Of a DNA stretch of 64,000 bases, positions 27,218-35,973 are shown in pieces (the first letter of the stretch is position 1; every line of letters starts with the position of its first letter). Both the position numbers and the translations under genes were made by a program. Source of the stretch: Microbacterium sp. (GTDB lineage Bacteria; Actinomycetota; Actinomycetes; Actinomycetales; Microbacteriaceae); the NCBI GenBank assembly GCA_017306415.1, contig JAFKIL010000002.1, positions 1 to 64,000 of the forward strand, read 5' to 3'. The notes below the pieces were generated by a model. That model saw only the letters and a list, made by a program, of their open reading frames with translations. It ran no database searches and was not told the DNA's origin.

Positions 27218-29175
27218 GCGTGGGACCCGCCCGGCTCGAAGGCCTCCGCTCCCGGCGGCCGGCGGGCACGATCGCGCGTGAGCTCCTCCGGCGGCCGCTC
27301 GCGGTCGCGGCATCCGCGTACCTGCTCATCCTTCTCATCGCCTCCTACGGATCGGGCGTGCTGGCACCGCACGATCCCGTCGCCGCACACCTCGACATGA
27401 CGGGGCAGGGGCCGTCCGCGCAGTTCTGGCTCGGCACGGACAGCCTCGGGCGCGACGTGCTCAGCCGGCTGATGGTGGGCGGCATCGATGCGATCAACGA
27501 CGTCCTGGTCGCTCTCGTCATCACCATCGCGCTCGGATCCCTGCTCGGGATCCTCGCCGGCTACCTCGGCGGCGCGGTCGACACGATCGTCATGCGCTGG
27601 GCGGAGATCACGATGGCGATGCCCGCCCTCGTGATCCTCCTCGTCGTGCTGATGATCTTCCCCGGCAACTCGACCGCGGCGATGGTCGCCTTCGGCATCC
27701 TGCTGGTGAGTCCGATCTCCCGCGTCATCCGCGCCGCGACACTGTCGGTGCGACATGAGCTGCACATCGACGCGGCCCGCCTGGCGGGACTCGGCCCGGG
27801 CGCGATCATGCGCAGGCACGTCCTTCCCCGCATCTCCGGCACCATCGTCGTGCAGGCGACGCTCGCGGCCAGCGCCATCCTGCTGTTCAGCACGAGCATC
27901 GCCTTCCTCGGCTTCGGCCCTCCTCCCCCGGCGCCCACCTGGGGCGGCATGATCACCGAGGCATCGAAGTCGCTGTCGACCAACCCGTGGCTGCTGGTGC
28001 CCACGGGTGCCGTGATCATCCTCACGGTGCTGTCGTTCAATGCGCTCGGCGACTCGATCCGCGACATCCTGGTCGAGCGGTGGGCCGGGCCGCCTGCGAC
28101 GGCGGCTTCGCGATCCCGCCGAGGTGCGAAGGCCGGGCGGGCGGCGAGCCGGTCCGCGGCATCGAGCGTCGCCCCGACCGGGGCGGACCAGCCCGACACC
28201 GTGCTCGAGGTCACCGGACTGAGCGTCACCGTCGCGGGCGTGAATGCCGTCACCGTCGTCGACGCCGTGAGCCTGTCCGTGCGGGCGGGCGAGACGCTGG
28301 GCCTCGTGGGCGAGTCCGGCTGCGGCAAGACGATGACCGCGCGGGCGATGATCGGGCTCCTCCCGGTGGGTGCCGAGGTGTCGGCCGGCTCCGTCCGGAT
28401 CGGCGGTCTCGATCTGGTCACCCTCTCCGAGCGCGAGCTCGCGCGTCTGCGCGGATCGCTCATCTCGTACATCTCCCAGGATCCGATGCTCGCGCTCGAC
28501 CCCTCGTTCACCGTCGGGTCCCTCGTGGGCGAGGCGGTCGCCCGGCACGAGGGACTGCGGGGACGCGCCAGGCGGCGACGGGTGGCGGAGCTGCTCACCG
28601 CGGTGCGACTGCGCGACGTCGAGAGCGTCGCGCGCCTCTACCCCCATCAGATCTCGGGCGGCATGGCGCAGCGCGTCGCCATCGCCCGCGCGCTCGCCGG
28701 TCGTCCCCGCCTGCTCATCGCCGACGAGCCCACCACGGCGCTCGACGTCACCGTGCAGTCGGAGATCCTCGACCTGCTCGAGGAGATCCAGGCCGAGACC
28801 GGCATGTCGATCATCTTCGTCACCCACGACTGGGGCGTCGTCGCCGACATCTGCGATCGCGCCACGGTCATGTACGCCGGCCAGGTCGTCGAGACCGCGT
28901 CGGTCCAGACGCTGTTCGAGGCGCCCCTGCACCCGTACACGGCGGGTCTGCTGGGGTCGACTCCCCAGCGCGCGCAGCCCGGGCAGCCCCTGCCGATGCT
29001 GCCGGGGTCGGTGCCCCCGCCCGACCGCTGGCCGACGGGATGCCACTTCGCGGCACGATGCCGCTTCGCGACGGAGGAGTGCACGGACGGCCCGATCCCG
29101 ATCGCGTCCGTCGGCCCGTCCCACTCGAGCCGATGCATCCGTGTCGACGAGCTCCGAAAGGACATGGTCGTATGA
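27214..29175 (+). CDS. Fused ABC importer permease and ATPase (DppC-DppD-like), system B
   Basis: The 653-aa protein repeats the fusion of system A. A DppC-type permease ([56 protein letters not shown]) occupies about residues 1-285. An Arg/Ala/Ser-rich linker follows (about 285-325), then a full ATPase with [50 protein letters not shown] and the oligopeptide-type C-terminal Cys-rich tail (GCHFAARCRFATEEC). That tail is absent from the system-A fusion. Start is GTG at 27214, overlapping the permease stop. Confidence 0.9.
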   Translation: MSVGPARLEGLRSRRPAGTIARELLRRPLAVAASAYLLILLIASYGSGVLAPHDPVAAHLDMTGQGPSAQFWLGTDSLGRDVLSRLMVGGIDAINDVLVALVITIALGSLLGILAGYLGGAVDTIVMRWAEITMAMPALVILLVVLMIFPGNSTAAMVAFGILLVSPISRVIRAATLSVRHELHIDAARLAGLGPGAIMRRHVLPRISGTIVVQATLAASAILLFSTSIAFLGFGPPPPAPTWGGMITEASKSLSTNPWLLVPTGAVIILTVLSFNALGDSIRDILVERWAGPPATAASRSRRGAKAGRAASRSAASSVAPTGADQPDTVLEVTGLSVTVAGVNAVTVVDAVSLSVRAGETLGLVGESGCGKTMTARAMIGLLPVGAEVSAGSVRIGGLDLVTLSERELARLRGSLISYISQDPMLALDPSFTVGSLVGEAVARHEGLRGRARRRRVAELLTAVRLRDVESVARLYPHQISGGMAQRVAIARALAGRPRLLIADEPTTALDVTVQSEILDLLEEIQAETGMSIIFVTHDWGVVADICDRATVMYAGQVVETASVQTLFEAPLHPYTAGLLGSTPQRAQPGQPLPMLPGSVPPPDRWPTGCHFAARCRFATEECTDGPIPIASVGPSHSSRCIRVDELRKDMVV

Positions 29176-29981
29176 GCGAGCCCGCCCTCCTGGAGGTGAC
29201 GAACGCGGTCGTCGAGTTCGGCGCTCGTCGCGGCAGATTCCGTGCAGTCGACGACGTCTCGCTGACGATCCGGCGCGGCGAGACCCTCGGCCTGATCGGC
29301 GAGTCGGGGTCGGGGAAGTCGACGCTGGCCCGCGCGATCCTCGGGCTGACGCCGCTCACCGGCGGACGCATCGCGTTCGACGGCGAGCAGCTGCACGCGA
29401 CGGCGGGCCGACGGAGCACACGGGCGCCGCGCCGGATGCAGGTCGTCTTCCAGGATCCGTTCAGCTCGCTCAATCCGACGCAGACCGTCGCCCAGATCCT
29501 CGCCGAGCCGCTCTGGGCGCAGGGGGTGCGCGCGCCGGCAGAGGTCGGCTCACGGGTGCGCGAGATGCTCGCCCGCGTCGGGATCGACGTCTCGGCGGCC
29601 AGCCGGTACCCTCGCCAGTTCTCGGGCGGCCAGCGGCAGCGCATCGCGATCGCGCGCGCGCTCATCCTCGAGCCGTCGCTCCTGATCTGCGACGAGTCGC
29701 TCAGCGCGCTCGATCTCTCCGTCCAGGCTCAGATCGCCAACCTGCTCATGGATCTGCAGCGCCGGATGGACCTGTCCTTCCTCTTCATCGCGCATGATCT
29801 GGCGATCGTGCAGCACATGGCGCAGCGCGTCGCCGTGATGAGCACGGGACGGATCGTGGAGAGTGGCGAGAGCGCATCGGTCTTCGCGGACCCTCAGGAC
29901 GCCTATACCCGCGAGCTCATCGCGGCGGCGCCACTGCTGGACCCGGTCCGTCAGCGCGCGCGCAGGACCGCGGCCGCCTGA
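29172..29981 (+). CDS. Opp/Dpp-type ABC importer ATPase (OppF-like), system B
   Basis: The 269-aa ATPase has GESGSGKST, VFQDPFSSLNP, FSGGQRQRIAIARAL and the switch His in FIAHDLAIVQH. The D-loop/Walker B region reads DESLSALD instead of the usual DEPTSALD; the catalytic Asp-Glu is intact, so activity should remain. It overlaps the fusion gene as ATGA and is the last importer gene before a terminator hairpin. Confidence 0.9.
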   Translation: MSEPALLEVTNAVVEFGARRGRFRAVDDVSLTIRRGETLGLIGESGSGKSTLARAILGLTPLTGGRIAFDGEQLHATAGRRSTRAPRRMQVVFQDPFSSLNPTQTVAQILAEPLWAQGVRAPAEVGSRVREMLARVGIDVSAASRYPRQFSGGQRQRIAIARALILEPSLLICDESLSALDLSVQAQIANLLMDLQRRMDLSFLFIAHDLAIVQHMAQRVAVMSTGRIVESGESASVFADPQDAYTRELIAAAPLLDPVRQRARRTAAA

Positions 29982-30010
29982 TCCGCCCGGATCACCGTGC
30001 GGGCGGATCA
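29979..30010. terminator. Bidirectional terminator hairpin
   Basis: TGATCCGCCCG (29979-29989) pairs perfectly with CGGGCGGATCA (30000-30010) around a ten-base loop. The stem includes the stop codon of the ATPase gene and lies between it and the convergent DUF3237 gene, so it can end transcripts from both sides. Confidence 0.7.
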
Positions 30011-30021
30011 GGCCGGCGCCG

Positions 30022-30534
30022 TCAGCTGACGGCGTAGTAGTGGATGAGGTTGCCCGTCTCCGTGCGCTCGCCCCGTCCGACGAACAGGCGCGTGGCCAGC
30101 CAGTCGTGCGGGCCGGCCTCCACGTCGAACATCGGGGTCGTGCGGAAGTACACTCCCTCGGGCTCCCGGAAGGCGCGCTCGACGCCGGGGACGAACGTCT
30201 CACCGTCCACCGTCAGCTCCCGGTCCACGCGCAGGCCGCGATTGTGCAGGACGATCTCGGTGCCGTCCTCGGCGCGCAGCACGTACTTCGCGTCGAAGAC
30301 CGCGACCCCGTCCGCGCGGATCGTCGGCCAGTCACCGCCGCCTTCGAGGACCGCCCCCCGGATGCGGGGGCCGGCGAACCACCCGCCCGCCACACCGATG
30401 AAGCCGTAGGCGAAGCCGCTGGACATCTGCGCGGTGCGCACGGCGCCGAAGCGATGATCCAGGTCGAGGGAGACCGTCAGTGCGTACTCCAGACCCGGAG
30501 GATCCGGGACGACCATTTCCTCCATTGACGCCAT
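30022..30534 (-). CDS. DUF3237-family protein, copy 2
   Basis: A 170-aa paralogue of the protein at 14714-15211 with the same blocks: LEYALTVSLDLD, GGWFAGPRIRGAVLEGGGDWP (key GPRIRG, GGGDW), ADGVAVFDAKYVLRAEDGTEI, HNRGL, FDVEAGPHDWLATRLFVG. ATG 30534 was preferred because AGGAAGG lies about eight bases upstream; a GTG at 30540 is the other option. It is divergent from the alpha/beta hydrolase at 30630. Function unknown; two copies in one catabolic island suggest two related substrates. Confidence 0.75.
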   Translation of the reverse strand: MASMEEMVVPDPPGLEYALTVSLDLDHRFGAVRTAQMSSGFAYGFIGVAGGWFAGPRIRGAVLEGGGDWPTIRADGVAVFDAKYVLRAEDGTEIVLHNRGLRVDRELTVDGETFVPGVERAFREPEGVYFRTTPMFDVEAGPHDWLATRLFVGRGERTETGNLIHYYAVS

Positions 30535-30540
30535 CGTCAC

Positions 30541-30629
30541 AGCCTTCCTCCTCGTGATGCCGCCACGCGTTCCGCGTGCGCCATATTTTGATTAGATGTT
30601 ATATTACTGCAACGGAGCGAAGGAGCACC
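30541..30629. promoter_or_regulatory. Divergent promoter region, DUF3237 copy 2 and alpha/beta hydrolase
   Basis: An AT-rich island (30583-30608) lies in GC-rich DNA. For the plus strand, TTGATT (30588-30593), 17 bases and AACGGA (30611-30616) resemble the MarR-controlled promoters (TTGACT, 17, AACGAT), and TTTGATTA is like one half of that palindrome. The full operator is absent. Confidence 0.4.
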
Positions 30630-31493
30630 ATGGCAGACACGAACACCCACCGGATCCGGACCGTTCCCGTGGCCGGCGGCGACCTGACGGTCTGCGAGTG
30701 GAACCCCGAGGCAACGCGAACGGTCGTCGCGATCCACGGCGTGACCAGCACCCACGTCGACTGGGCGTATCTCGGCGAGAGCGTGCCGCAGGATCTGCGC
30801 GTGATCGCCCCCGATCTGCGCGGACGCGGCCGCAGCGCCGGGCTCGCGGGCCCGTGGGGAATGGCGCAGCACGCGCGAGACGTGGTGAGCATCCTGGACG
30901 CGTTCGGGATCGAGCGCGGGCTCCTCGTCGGCCATTCGATGGGCGGGTTCGTGGCCGTCCTGACAGCGGTCGAGCATCGCGGCCGCACGAGCGGTCTCGT
31001 CCTGGTGGACGGCGGTCTTCCCGCGGTCGACGCCAACGTCGACGACGATGCCCTCACGCGCGCCGTCCTGGCCGAGGCGCGGGAGCGGCTGGAGGTCGTC
31101 TACCCGACCGTCCAGGCCTACGTCGAGGCGGTCGGAGCGACGGATCCGATCGCGGTCCGGCGCGCGACGTACGACCTCGTCCCCACCGCGGGCGGCTACC
31201 GCATCGCCGGGGACTACGCCGCGATCGCAGCCGACGCGCAGCACATCGCCGGCGACGCGTCCGCGGAGGCCCTCGCGGCGCTGGATCGGCCCGCCCTGCT
31301 GCTGCGCGCGCCGCGCGGACTGCCGCCACGGGAGGAGGGCCTGTACTCGGAGCGCGAGGTGGCGGGCTGGGCCGGGAAGGTCGCGTCCCTGACCGCGGTC
31401 ACCGTCCCCGACACCGACCACGGCACGATCATGAGCAGTCCGGCGGGCGTCGCCGCGATCCGTACGGCGATCGCGACGATCGCGAACGCCTGA
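30630..31493 (+). CDS. Alpha/beta hydrolase (possible lactonase or esterase)
   Basis: The 287-aa protein is a compact alpha/beta hydrolase: oxyanion region AIHGVTSTHVDW, DLRGRGRS, nucleophile Ser in GHSMGG (near residue 109), an acid in the VLVDGG/late ALLLRAPRG region and a terminal His in DTDHGTI. GAAGGAG precedes the ATG. It resembles 3-oxoadipate enol-lactonase-type and haloperoxidase-like hydrolases, which fits aromatic catabolism, but the substrate is unproven. purU follows 29 bases after its stop. Confidence 0.82.
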   Translation: MADTNTHRIRTVPVAGGDLTVCEWNPEATRTVVAIHGVTSTHVDWAYLGESVPQDLRVIAPDLRGRGRSAGLAGPWGMAQHARDVVSILDAFGIERGLLVGHSMGGFVAVLTAVEHRGRTSGLVLVDGGLPAVDANVDDDALTRAVLAEARERLEVVYPTVQAYVEAVGATDPIAVRRATYDLVPTAGGYRIAGDYAAIAADAQHIAGDASAEALAALDRPALLLRAPRGLPPREEGLYSEREVAGWAGKVASLTAVTVPDTDHGTIMSSPAGVAAIRTAIATIANA

Positions 31494-31522
31494 CCCGGGC
31501 CGGGCACGGCAGAATCGGAGGC

Positions 31523-32398
31523 ATGCCTGCGACCGGACTCCTGCCCGACCACGCCTGCCTCATCGTCCACGGCGCGGACCAGCCGGGGATCGTCGCGGCG
31601 GTCTCGGCGCTCATCACGCGCAACGGCGGCAACATCGTCGCGTTCGACCAGTACAGCGACGACCCGACGGGTGGGGCGTACTTCCAGCGGGTGGTCTTCC
31701 ACCGCCCGGGCTTCGCCGCCGCCCGCGCCGCGATCGAGGCCGACCTCGCCGCCACCCTGGCGGAGGGCTTCGACCTCCACTGGACGCTCACCGACCAGTC
31801 CGTCCCGAAGCGGATGGCGATCCTCGCCTCGAAGCAGGATCACTGCCTCCTCGACCTGCTGTGGCGCCACCGCCGCGGCGAACTGCCCGTCACGATCCCG
31901 ATGGTGATCTCGAACCACACCACCTCGGCCGAGGACGTGCGTTCGTTCGGGGTGCCGTTCCATCACGTGCCGTCGGTCGCCGGGGCGGACAAGTCCGCGT
32001 CCGAGGACCGCATCGTCGAACTCCTCGCGGGCAGCGTCGACGTCGTCGTCCTCGCCCGCTACATGCAGATCCTGTCGCCGTCGTTCCTGGAGCGCGTCGG
32101 GGTGCCGGTGATCAACATCCACCACTCGTTCCTGCCCGCCTTCATCGGCGCGGACCCGTACCGCAAGGCGCACGAGCGCGGCGTGAAGCTGATCGGCGCC
32201 ACCTCGCACTACGTGACGGGCGATCTCGACGAGGGCCCCATCATCGAGCAGGACACCGTGCGCGTCACCCACGCGGATTCCGCCGCCGAGCTCGCGCGTC
32301 GCGGTGCCGATGTCGAGCGTCAGGTCCTCTCCCGTGCGGTGCTCTGGCACGCGCAGGATCGCGTCATCCGGCACGGCAACCACACGATCGTCTTCTGA
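31523..32398 (+). CDS. purU: Formyltetrahydrofolate deformylase
   Basis: The full-length 291-aa PurU has an N-terminal ACT domain (CLIVHGADQPGIVAAVSALI, to about 85) and a formyltransferase-like hydrolase domain with the catalytic set Asn/His in VINIHHSFLP (197-205) and the Asp in HYVTGDLDEGPI. It hydrolyses 10-formyl-THF to THF and formate. A second purU ends at 149, next to ligM copy 1. The two differ at many wobble positions, so they are not a recent duplication. This copy lies at the other edge of the catabolic island and may serve the folate loop or be the housekeeping enzyme. Confidence 0.93.
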   Translation: MPATGLLPDHACLIVHGADQPGIVAAVSALITRNGGNIVAFDQYSDDPTGGAYFQRVVFHRPGFAAARAAIEADLAATLAEGFDLHWTLTDQSVPKRMAILASKQDHCLLDLLWRHRRGELPVTIPMVISNHTTSAEDVRSFGVPFHHVPSVAGADKSASEDRIVELLAGSVDVVVLARYMQILSPSFLERVGVPVINIHHSFLPAFIGADPYRKAHERGVKLIGATSHYVTGDLDEGPIIEQDTVRVTHADSAAELARRGADVERQVLSRAVLWHAQDRVIRHGNHTIVF

Positions 32399-32850
32399 CA
32401 CGCAGCCCCGCCCCGCCGCCACCCGCCCGCCACCGGCCCTCCCCTGGCGCCCGGCGCCCGGCGTGCGGAGCGGCGCCCCACTACGGCGCGGTCGTCGAGC
32501 GCGCGCAGCGAGCAAGACGCCGCCCGCCACCCCCCTCCCCTGGCGCCCGGCGCCCGGCGTGCGGAGCGGGATGCCTCGCCCGCGAGGCTGGACGGGCCTG
32601 GCGGGAGCGCCGGGCGCAGCCCGACGCGGAGGGACGCCTCACGGACGAGGCATCCCGCGCAGCCCCCGAACGCAGCCCCCCGGCCAGCCGCCGGCGCCGA
32701 CGTGCGAAAACTCGGACCATCCGGGCAACACGCCGCAGCGAGCCGCGACCGCCCGGCGTGTCGCTCAAGAGGTCCGAGTTTTCGAACCGGCACGCCTCGC
32801 GGACGAGGCATCCCGCGCAGCCCCGAGCCCCGAACCCCGAGCCCCGACCC
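32399..32850. repeat. Gene-free 450-bp region with direct repeats and a nested palindrome
   Basis: No gene is supported here. A 37-bp direct repeat occurs at 32437-32473 and 32533-32569 (starts CCCTCCCCTGGCGCCC, ends GCGGAGCGG). A 25-bp direct repeat occurs at 32642-32666 and 32800-32824 (core GACGAGGCATCCCGCGCAG), each preceded by a GCCTC/GAGGC hairpin. Between the latter copies lies the long palindrome at 32705-32784. The region separates the convergent purU and beta-lactamase-like genes. Confidence 0.7.
32705..32784. repeat. Nested inverted-repeat element between convergent genes
   Basis: The outer arms CGAAAACTCGGACC (32705-32718) and GGTCCGAGTTTTCG (32771-32784) are perfect. Inner arms ACACGCCG (32728-32735) and CGGCGTGT (32754-32761) are also perfect. 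The plus-strand RNA would end in a U-containing arm, so it could act as a two-way terminator or be a mobile palindromic unit. Confidence 0.65.
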
Positions 32851-33774
32851 TCAGAACACGTACTCCATGAGCTCGATCCCCAGGCTCCGGAACGCCTCGT
32901 GCGCGCGCAGCCGGTGCGAGATCGACAGGTCGTCGAAGCACACGATCAGCGCGTAGGACACCCCGGCGCGCGGCCCGGCGAGCACGCCCGCCTCGGCGCG
33001 GATGCCGGCGTCCCGGCCGGTCTTGTCGATGAACAGCAGCCCGTGCTCGTCGTTGAAGTGGGCGAACGGGTCGAGGCCGGTGGCGGATGCCACGAGGCTG
33101 AGGTCCTGGTTGAGGCTGAGCCATTCGGCGACCTGGGCGCTGACACCCGCGGAGACGGCCTCGGAGTTCACGAGCGCGGCGAACAGCCCGGCGAACTCGG
33201 CGGCGGAACCGAGGGCCACGTGGGGGGCGTCATCCGGCCCGCGGTGATCGCGGAAGCGGTCGATGAGCGCGACGCGACGGAGTCCGAGTTGGTCGATGCG
33301 CGCGTGCACGGCGGGCAGCCCGACGCGTTCGATGAGCGCATTCGCCGCGGTCGTGTCGCCGCCGGCCGCGGCGAGCACCGCGATGTCCGACAGCGGCAGC
33401 GCGGGGGCCTTGAGATGCTGCCACAGGCCGCCGACCTCGACGCGTTCGAAGGAGGCGCGGTCGATGATCTCGAGCGGGTCGAGGGTGCCGTCCTCGAAGC
33501 GGGCCGCGACCTCGATCAGCAGGGGCACGACCCCGAGCCCCGCGACGGGGAGCGTGACGAAGTCGTCGCCGCTGAGGACCGTCGTACCGCGGTCGAGGTC
33601 GTCGATGCGCACCGCGACCTTCGCCCCGGAGGTCGCGAGCACGTCGAGCGCTCTCAGCGTCCCGGTGAACGATCGTCTTCCGACCGCCGCCCTCCGCGGC
33701 AGTCTCCTGTTGTCGTTGCGTCGCGACCCCCGCAGCGACGGCGTATCCCGTTTGGGCTCTGACGGCGTGCCCAC
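32851..33774 (-). CDS. Class A beta-lactamase-like protein lacking catalytic residues
   Basis: The 307-aa protein matches the serine beta-lactamase/PBP-like fold: IDRASFERVEVGGLW, NALIERVGLPAVHARIDQLG, RDHRGPDDAPHVALGSAAEFAGLF and a KTG motif (near 251-253). The SxxK position, however, reads AGLG (near 78-81) and the SDN loop reads GGD, so hydrolysis through the usual acyl-enzyme is not expected. No signal peptide is seen with the chosen GTG at 33774 (GGAAGGAAG seven bases upstream) or with the GTG at 33792. It may be a binding or regulatory relative; the intact frame argues against a pseudogene. Confidence 0.7.
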   Translation of the reverse strand: MGTPSEPKRDTPSLRGSRRNDNRRLPRRAAVGRRSFTGTLRALDVLATSGAKVAVRIDDLDRGTTVLSGDDFVTLPVAGLGVVPLLIEVAARFEDGTLDPLEIIDRASFERVEVGGLWQHLKAPALPLSDIAVLAAAGGDTTAANALIERVGLPAVHARIDQLGLRRVALIDRFRDHRGPDDAPHVALGSAAEFAGLFAALVNSEAVSAGVSAQVAEWLSLNQDLSLVASATGLDPFAHFNDEHGLLFIDKTGRDAGIRAEAGVLAGPRAGVSYALIVCFDDLSISHRLRAHEAFRSLGIELMEYVF

Positions 33775-33915
33775 GAGCAGACTTCCTTCCACGAGGTTGG
33801 GGCGGTGGGGTTGAGCGGCGCCGGCGGACGGCGCGTGTGGATCGGGGCGTGTTCAGTTGTGTGTGGAGCGGACGGTCACGACGAGAGGATGCGCACGCAC
33901 CCTACCCTGGCGACC

Positions 33916-35898
33916 TCACCAGATGGTGACGCGCTGGTCCTCGGGGAGCCAGGATGCGTCGGATTCGGTCACGCCGAAGGCCTCGTAGAAAGCATCGACG
34001 TTGCGCACGATCTGGTTGCAGCGGAACTCGTTGGGCGAGTGGGGATCGATCGTCAGCAGGCGGATGGTCTCGGCATCCCGGCCCTTCTGTCGCCAGATCT
34101 GGCCCCAGCTGAGGAGCAGGCGCTGGATGCCGGTGTACCCGTCGATCTCGGGCGACTCCGCGGGGGTGCCGTCCTCAGCCGTGCCGAGCGACAGGGCGTA
34201 CGCCTTGATGGCGATGCCCAATCCACCGAGGTCGCCGATGTTCTCGCCGATCGTGAGGGCGCCGTTGACGTGGTTCTCCTCGGGGAGACCACGGGGGACG
34301 AGATGGTCGTACTGCTCGATGAGGTTCTTCGTGCGCTGTTCGAACGCCTCGCGGTCGGCGTCCGTCCACCAGTCGCGCAGCGACCCGTCGCCGTCGTAGC
34401 GGCTGCCCTGGTCGTCGAAGCCGTGGCCGATCTCGTGGCCGATGACGGCGCCGATGCCGCCGTAGTTGGCGGCGGCATCGCGGTCGGGCTCGAAGAACGG
34501 GTACTGCAGGATGGCCGCCGGGAAGACGATCTCGTTCATGAGCGGGTTGTAGTAGGCGTTGACCGTCTGCGGCGTCATGAACCACTCGTCGCGGTCGATG
34601 GGCTGGCCCACCTTGCCGAGCTGCCGGTCGTGCTCGAGGACGTGGGCGCGGCGGACGTTGCCGACCAGGTCGGTCGCGTCGATCTCGAGTCCGGAGTAGT
34701 CCTTCCACCGCACCGGGTAGCCGATCTTGGGCGTGAACGCGTCGAGCTTGGCGAGGGCCCGCTCCCGCGTCTCGGGGCTCATCCAGTCCAGGGTGGAGAT
34801 GCTCTGTCGGTAGGCCTCCACGAGGTTGGCGACGAGCTCGTCCATCGCCTCCTTCGCGGCCGGCGGGAAGTGGCGCTCGACGTACACGCGCCCGACGGCC
34901 TCGCCCATGGCGGCCTCGACGATGCCGACGCCGCGCTTCCAGCGCTCGCGGTTGACCGGGACGCCGGTGAGCTGCGTCCCGTAGAAGGAGAAGTTCTCCT
35001 CGACGAAGTCGTCGGTGAGGAACGGGGCGGCGGCGTGCACGATCTTGAACCGCAGCCACGCCTTCCAGTCCTCGAGGCGCTCCTCGGTGAGCATCGTCCC
35101 GAGCCCCTCGAGGAAGCTCGGCTGGTAGGCGACCACCTCGGCGAAGGCCGCCTCGTGCTCCGGCGCCAGCGCGGCACGCCACGGTGCCAGGTCGACGCCG
35201 GCCAGCGCCTGCACCTCGTCCCAGCTCTTCAGGTTGTACGTCTCGACCGCGTCGCGGCTGCGCACGTTGTCCCAGTGGTGCGAGGCGAGCTCGGTCTCGA
35301 GCGCCACGATGCGATCGGCGGCGGCCGCGGCGTCCGCGACGCCGGCGAGGCTCAGGATGCGCGCGATGTGCTCGCGGTACGCGGTGCGCGTATCGGCGAA
35401 GTTGTCGAGGCGGTAGTAGCTCTCGTCCGGCAGCGTCAGGCCGCTCTGGACCAGGAACGGCACGTACCGCTGCGGGTCTCCGGGGTCAGGCTCGACGTAG
35501 AGGTCGACGATGCCGCCGACGCCGTCGCGCTCGAGCCCGCCGACGGCCGTGAGGAACGCCGGCACCGAGTCGATGCCGTCCACGACCGCGAGCTGGTCGG
35601 CCAGCGGTCCCGCGCCGAGCGCGTCGATCCGCTCGGTATCGAGGAAGCTCGAGTACAGGTCGCCGATCTTGCGGGCCTCCGTGCCCGGCTCCGCATCCTG
35701 CGACTCCTCGACGATCGCCCTGACGTCCTTCTCGGCCTGTTCGGCGATGAGGTGGAAGGAGCCCCAGCGCGCCTTGTCCTCGGGGATGTCGGTGGTGTCG
35801 ATCCACTCGCCGTTCACGTGGCGGAAGAGGTCGTCCTGCGGTCGGATCCCGGCGCTCAGCGAGGAGAGCTCGAGACCGGAACGGGGGGATTCGGTCAT
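33916..35898 (-). CDS. M13-family zinc metallopeptidase (PepO/neprilysin-like)
   Basis: The 660-aa enzyme has the M13 layout: an N-terminal helical Peptidase_M13_N region and a C-terminal catalytic part with HEIGHGFDD (His488, Glu489, His492), GENIGD (Glu552, Asp556), VNAYYNP and the terminal CNQIVRN-AFYEAF segment. It cleaves short peptides. There is no signal peptide or membrane anchor, so, unlike neprilysin, it is cytosolic. The ATG at 35898 follows TATCCT by seven bases, consistent with leaderless translation; the open frame upstream is not homologous. Confidence 0.93.
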   Translation of the reverse strand: MTESPRSGLELSSLSAGIRPQDDLFRHVNGEWIDTTDIPEDKARWGSFHLIAEQAEKDVRAIVEESQDAEPGTEARKIGDLYSSFLDTERIDALGAGPLADQLAVVDGIDSVPAFLTAVGGLERDGVGGIVDLYVEPDPGDPQRYVPFLVQSGLTLPDESYYRLDNFADTRTAYREHIARILSLAGVADAAAAADRIVALETELASHHWDNVRSRDAVETYNLKSWDEVQALAGVDLAPWRAALAPEHEAAFAEVVAYQPSFLEGLGTMLTEERLEDWKAWLRFKIVHAAAPFLTDDFVEENFSFYGTQLTGVPVNRERWKRGVGIVEAAMGEAVGRVYVERHFPPAAKEAMDELVANLVEAYRQSISTLDWMSPETRERALAKLDAFTPKIGYPVRWKDYSGLEIDATDLVGNVRRAHVLEHDRQLGKVGQPIDRDEWFMTPQTVNAYYNPLMNEIVFPAAILQYPFFEPDRDAAANYGGIGAVIGHEIGHGFDDQGSRYDGDGSLRDWWTDADREAFEQRTKNLIEQYDHLVPRGLPEENHVNGALTIGENIGDLGGLGIAIKAYALSLGTAEDGTPAESPEIDGYTGIQRLLLSWGQIWRQKGRDAETIRLLTIDPHSPNEFRCNQIVRNVDAFYEAFGVTESDASWLPEDQRVTIW

Positions 35899-35973
35899 GC
35901 GATACAGGATAAGCTCCCGCGCGCCCGGCAGAGGCCCGCGGAGCGTGTCGCCGACGCGCCGTAGGCTTCTGGC

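Noticed and set aside
27214..29175. Sequencing error joining permease and ATPase genes
   Set aside because: The same fusion occurs independently in system A with a different linker, so an error is unlikely.
30581..30620. A third copy of the MarR palindrome upstream of the alpha/beta hydrolase
   Set aside because: Only one half (TTTGATTA) is present, so it is kept as a weak promoter note and not as an operator.
32481..32811. Small ORFs on both strands in the repeat-rich spacer
   Set aside because: They are Arg/Pro-rich, follow the GC skew and disagree in frame; the repeats explain the sequence.
32399..32850. CRISPR array in the spacer
   Set aside because: The direct repeats occur only twice each with unequal distances and contain their own hairpins; no cas genes are near.
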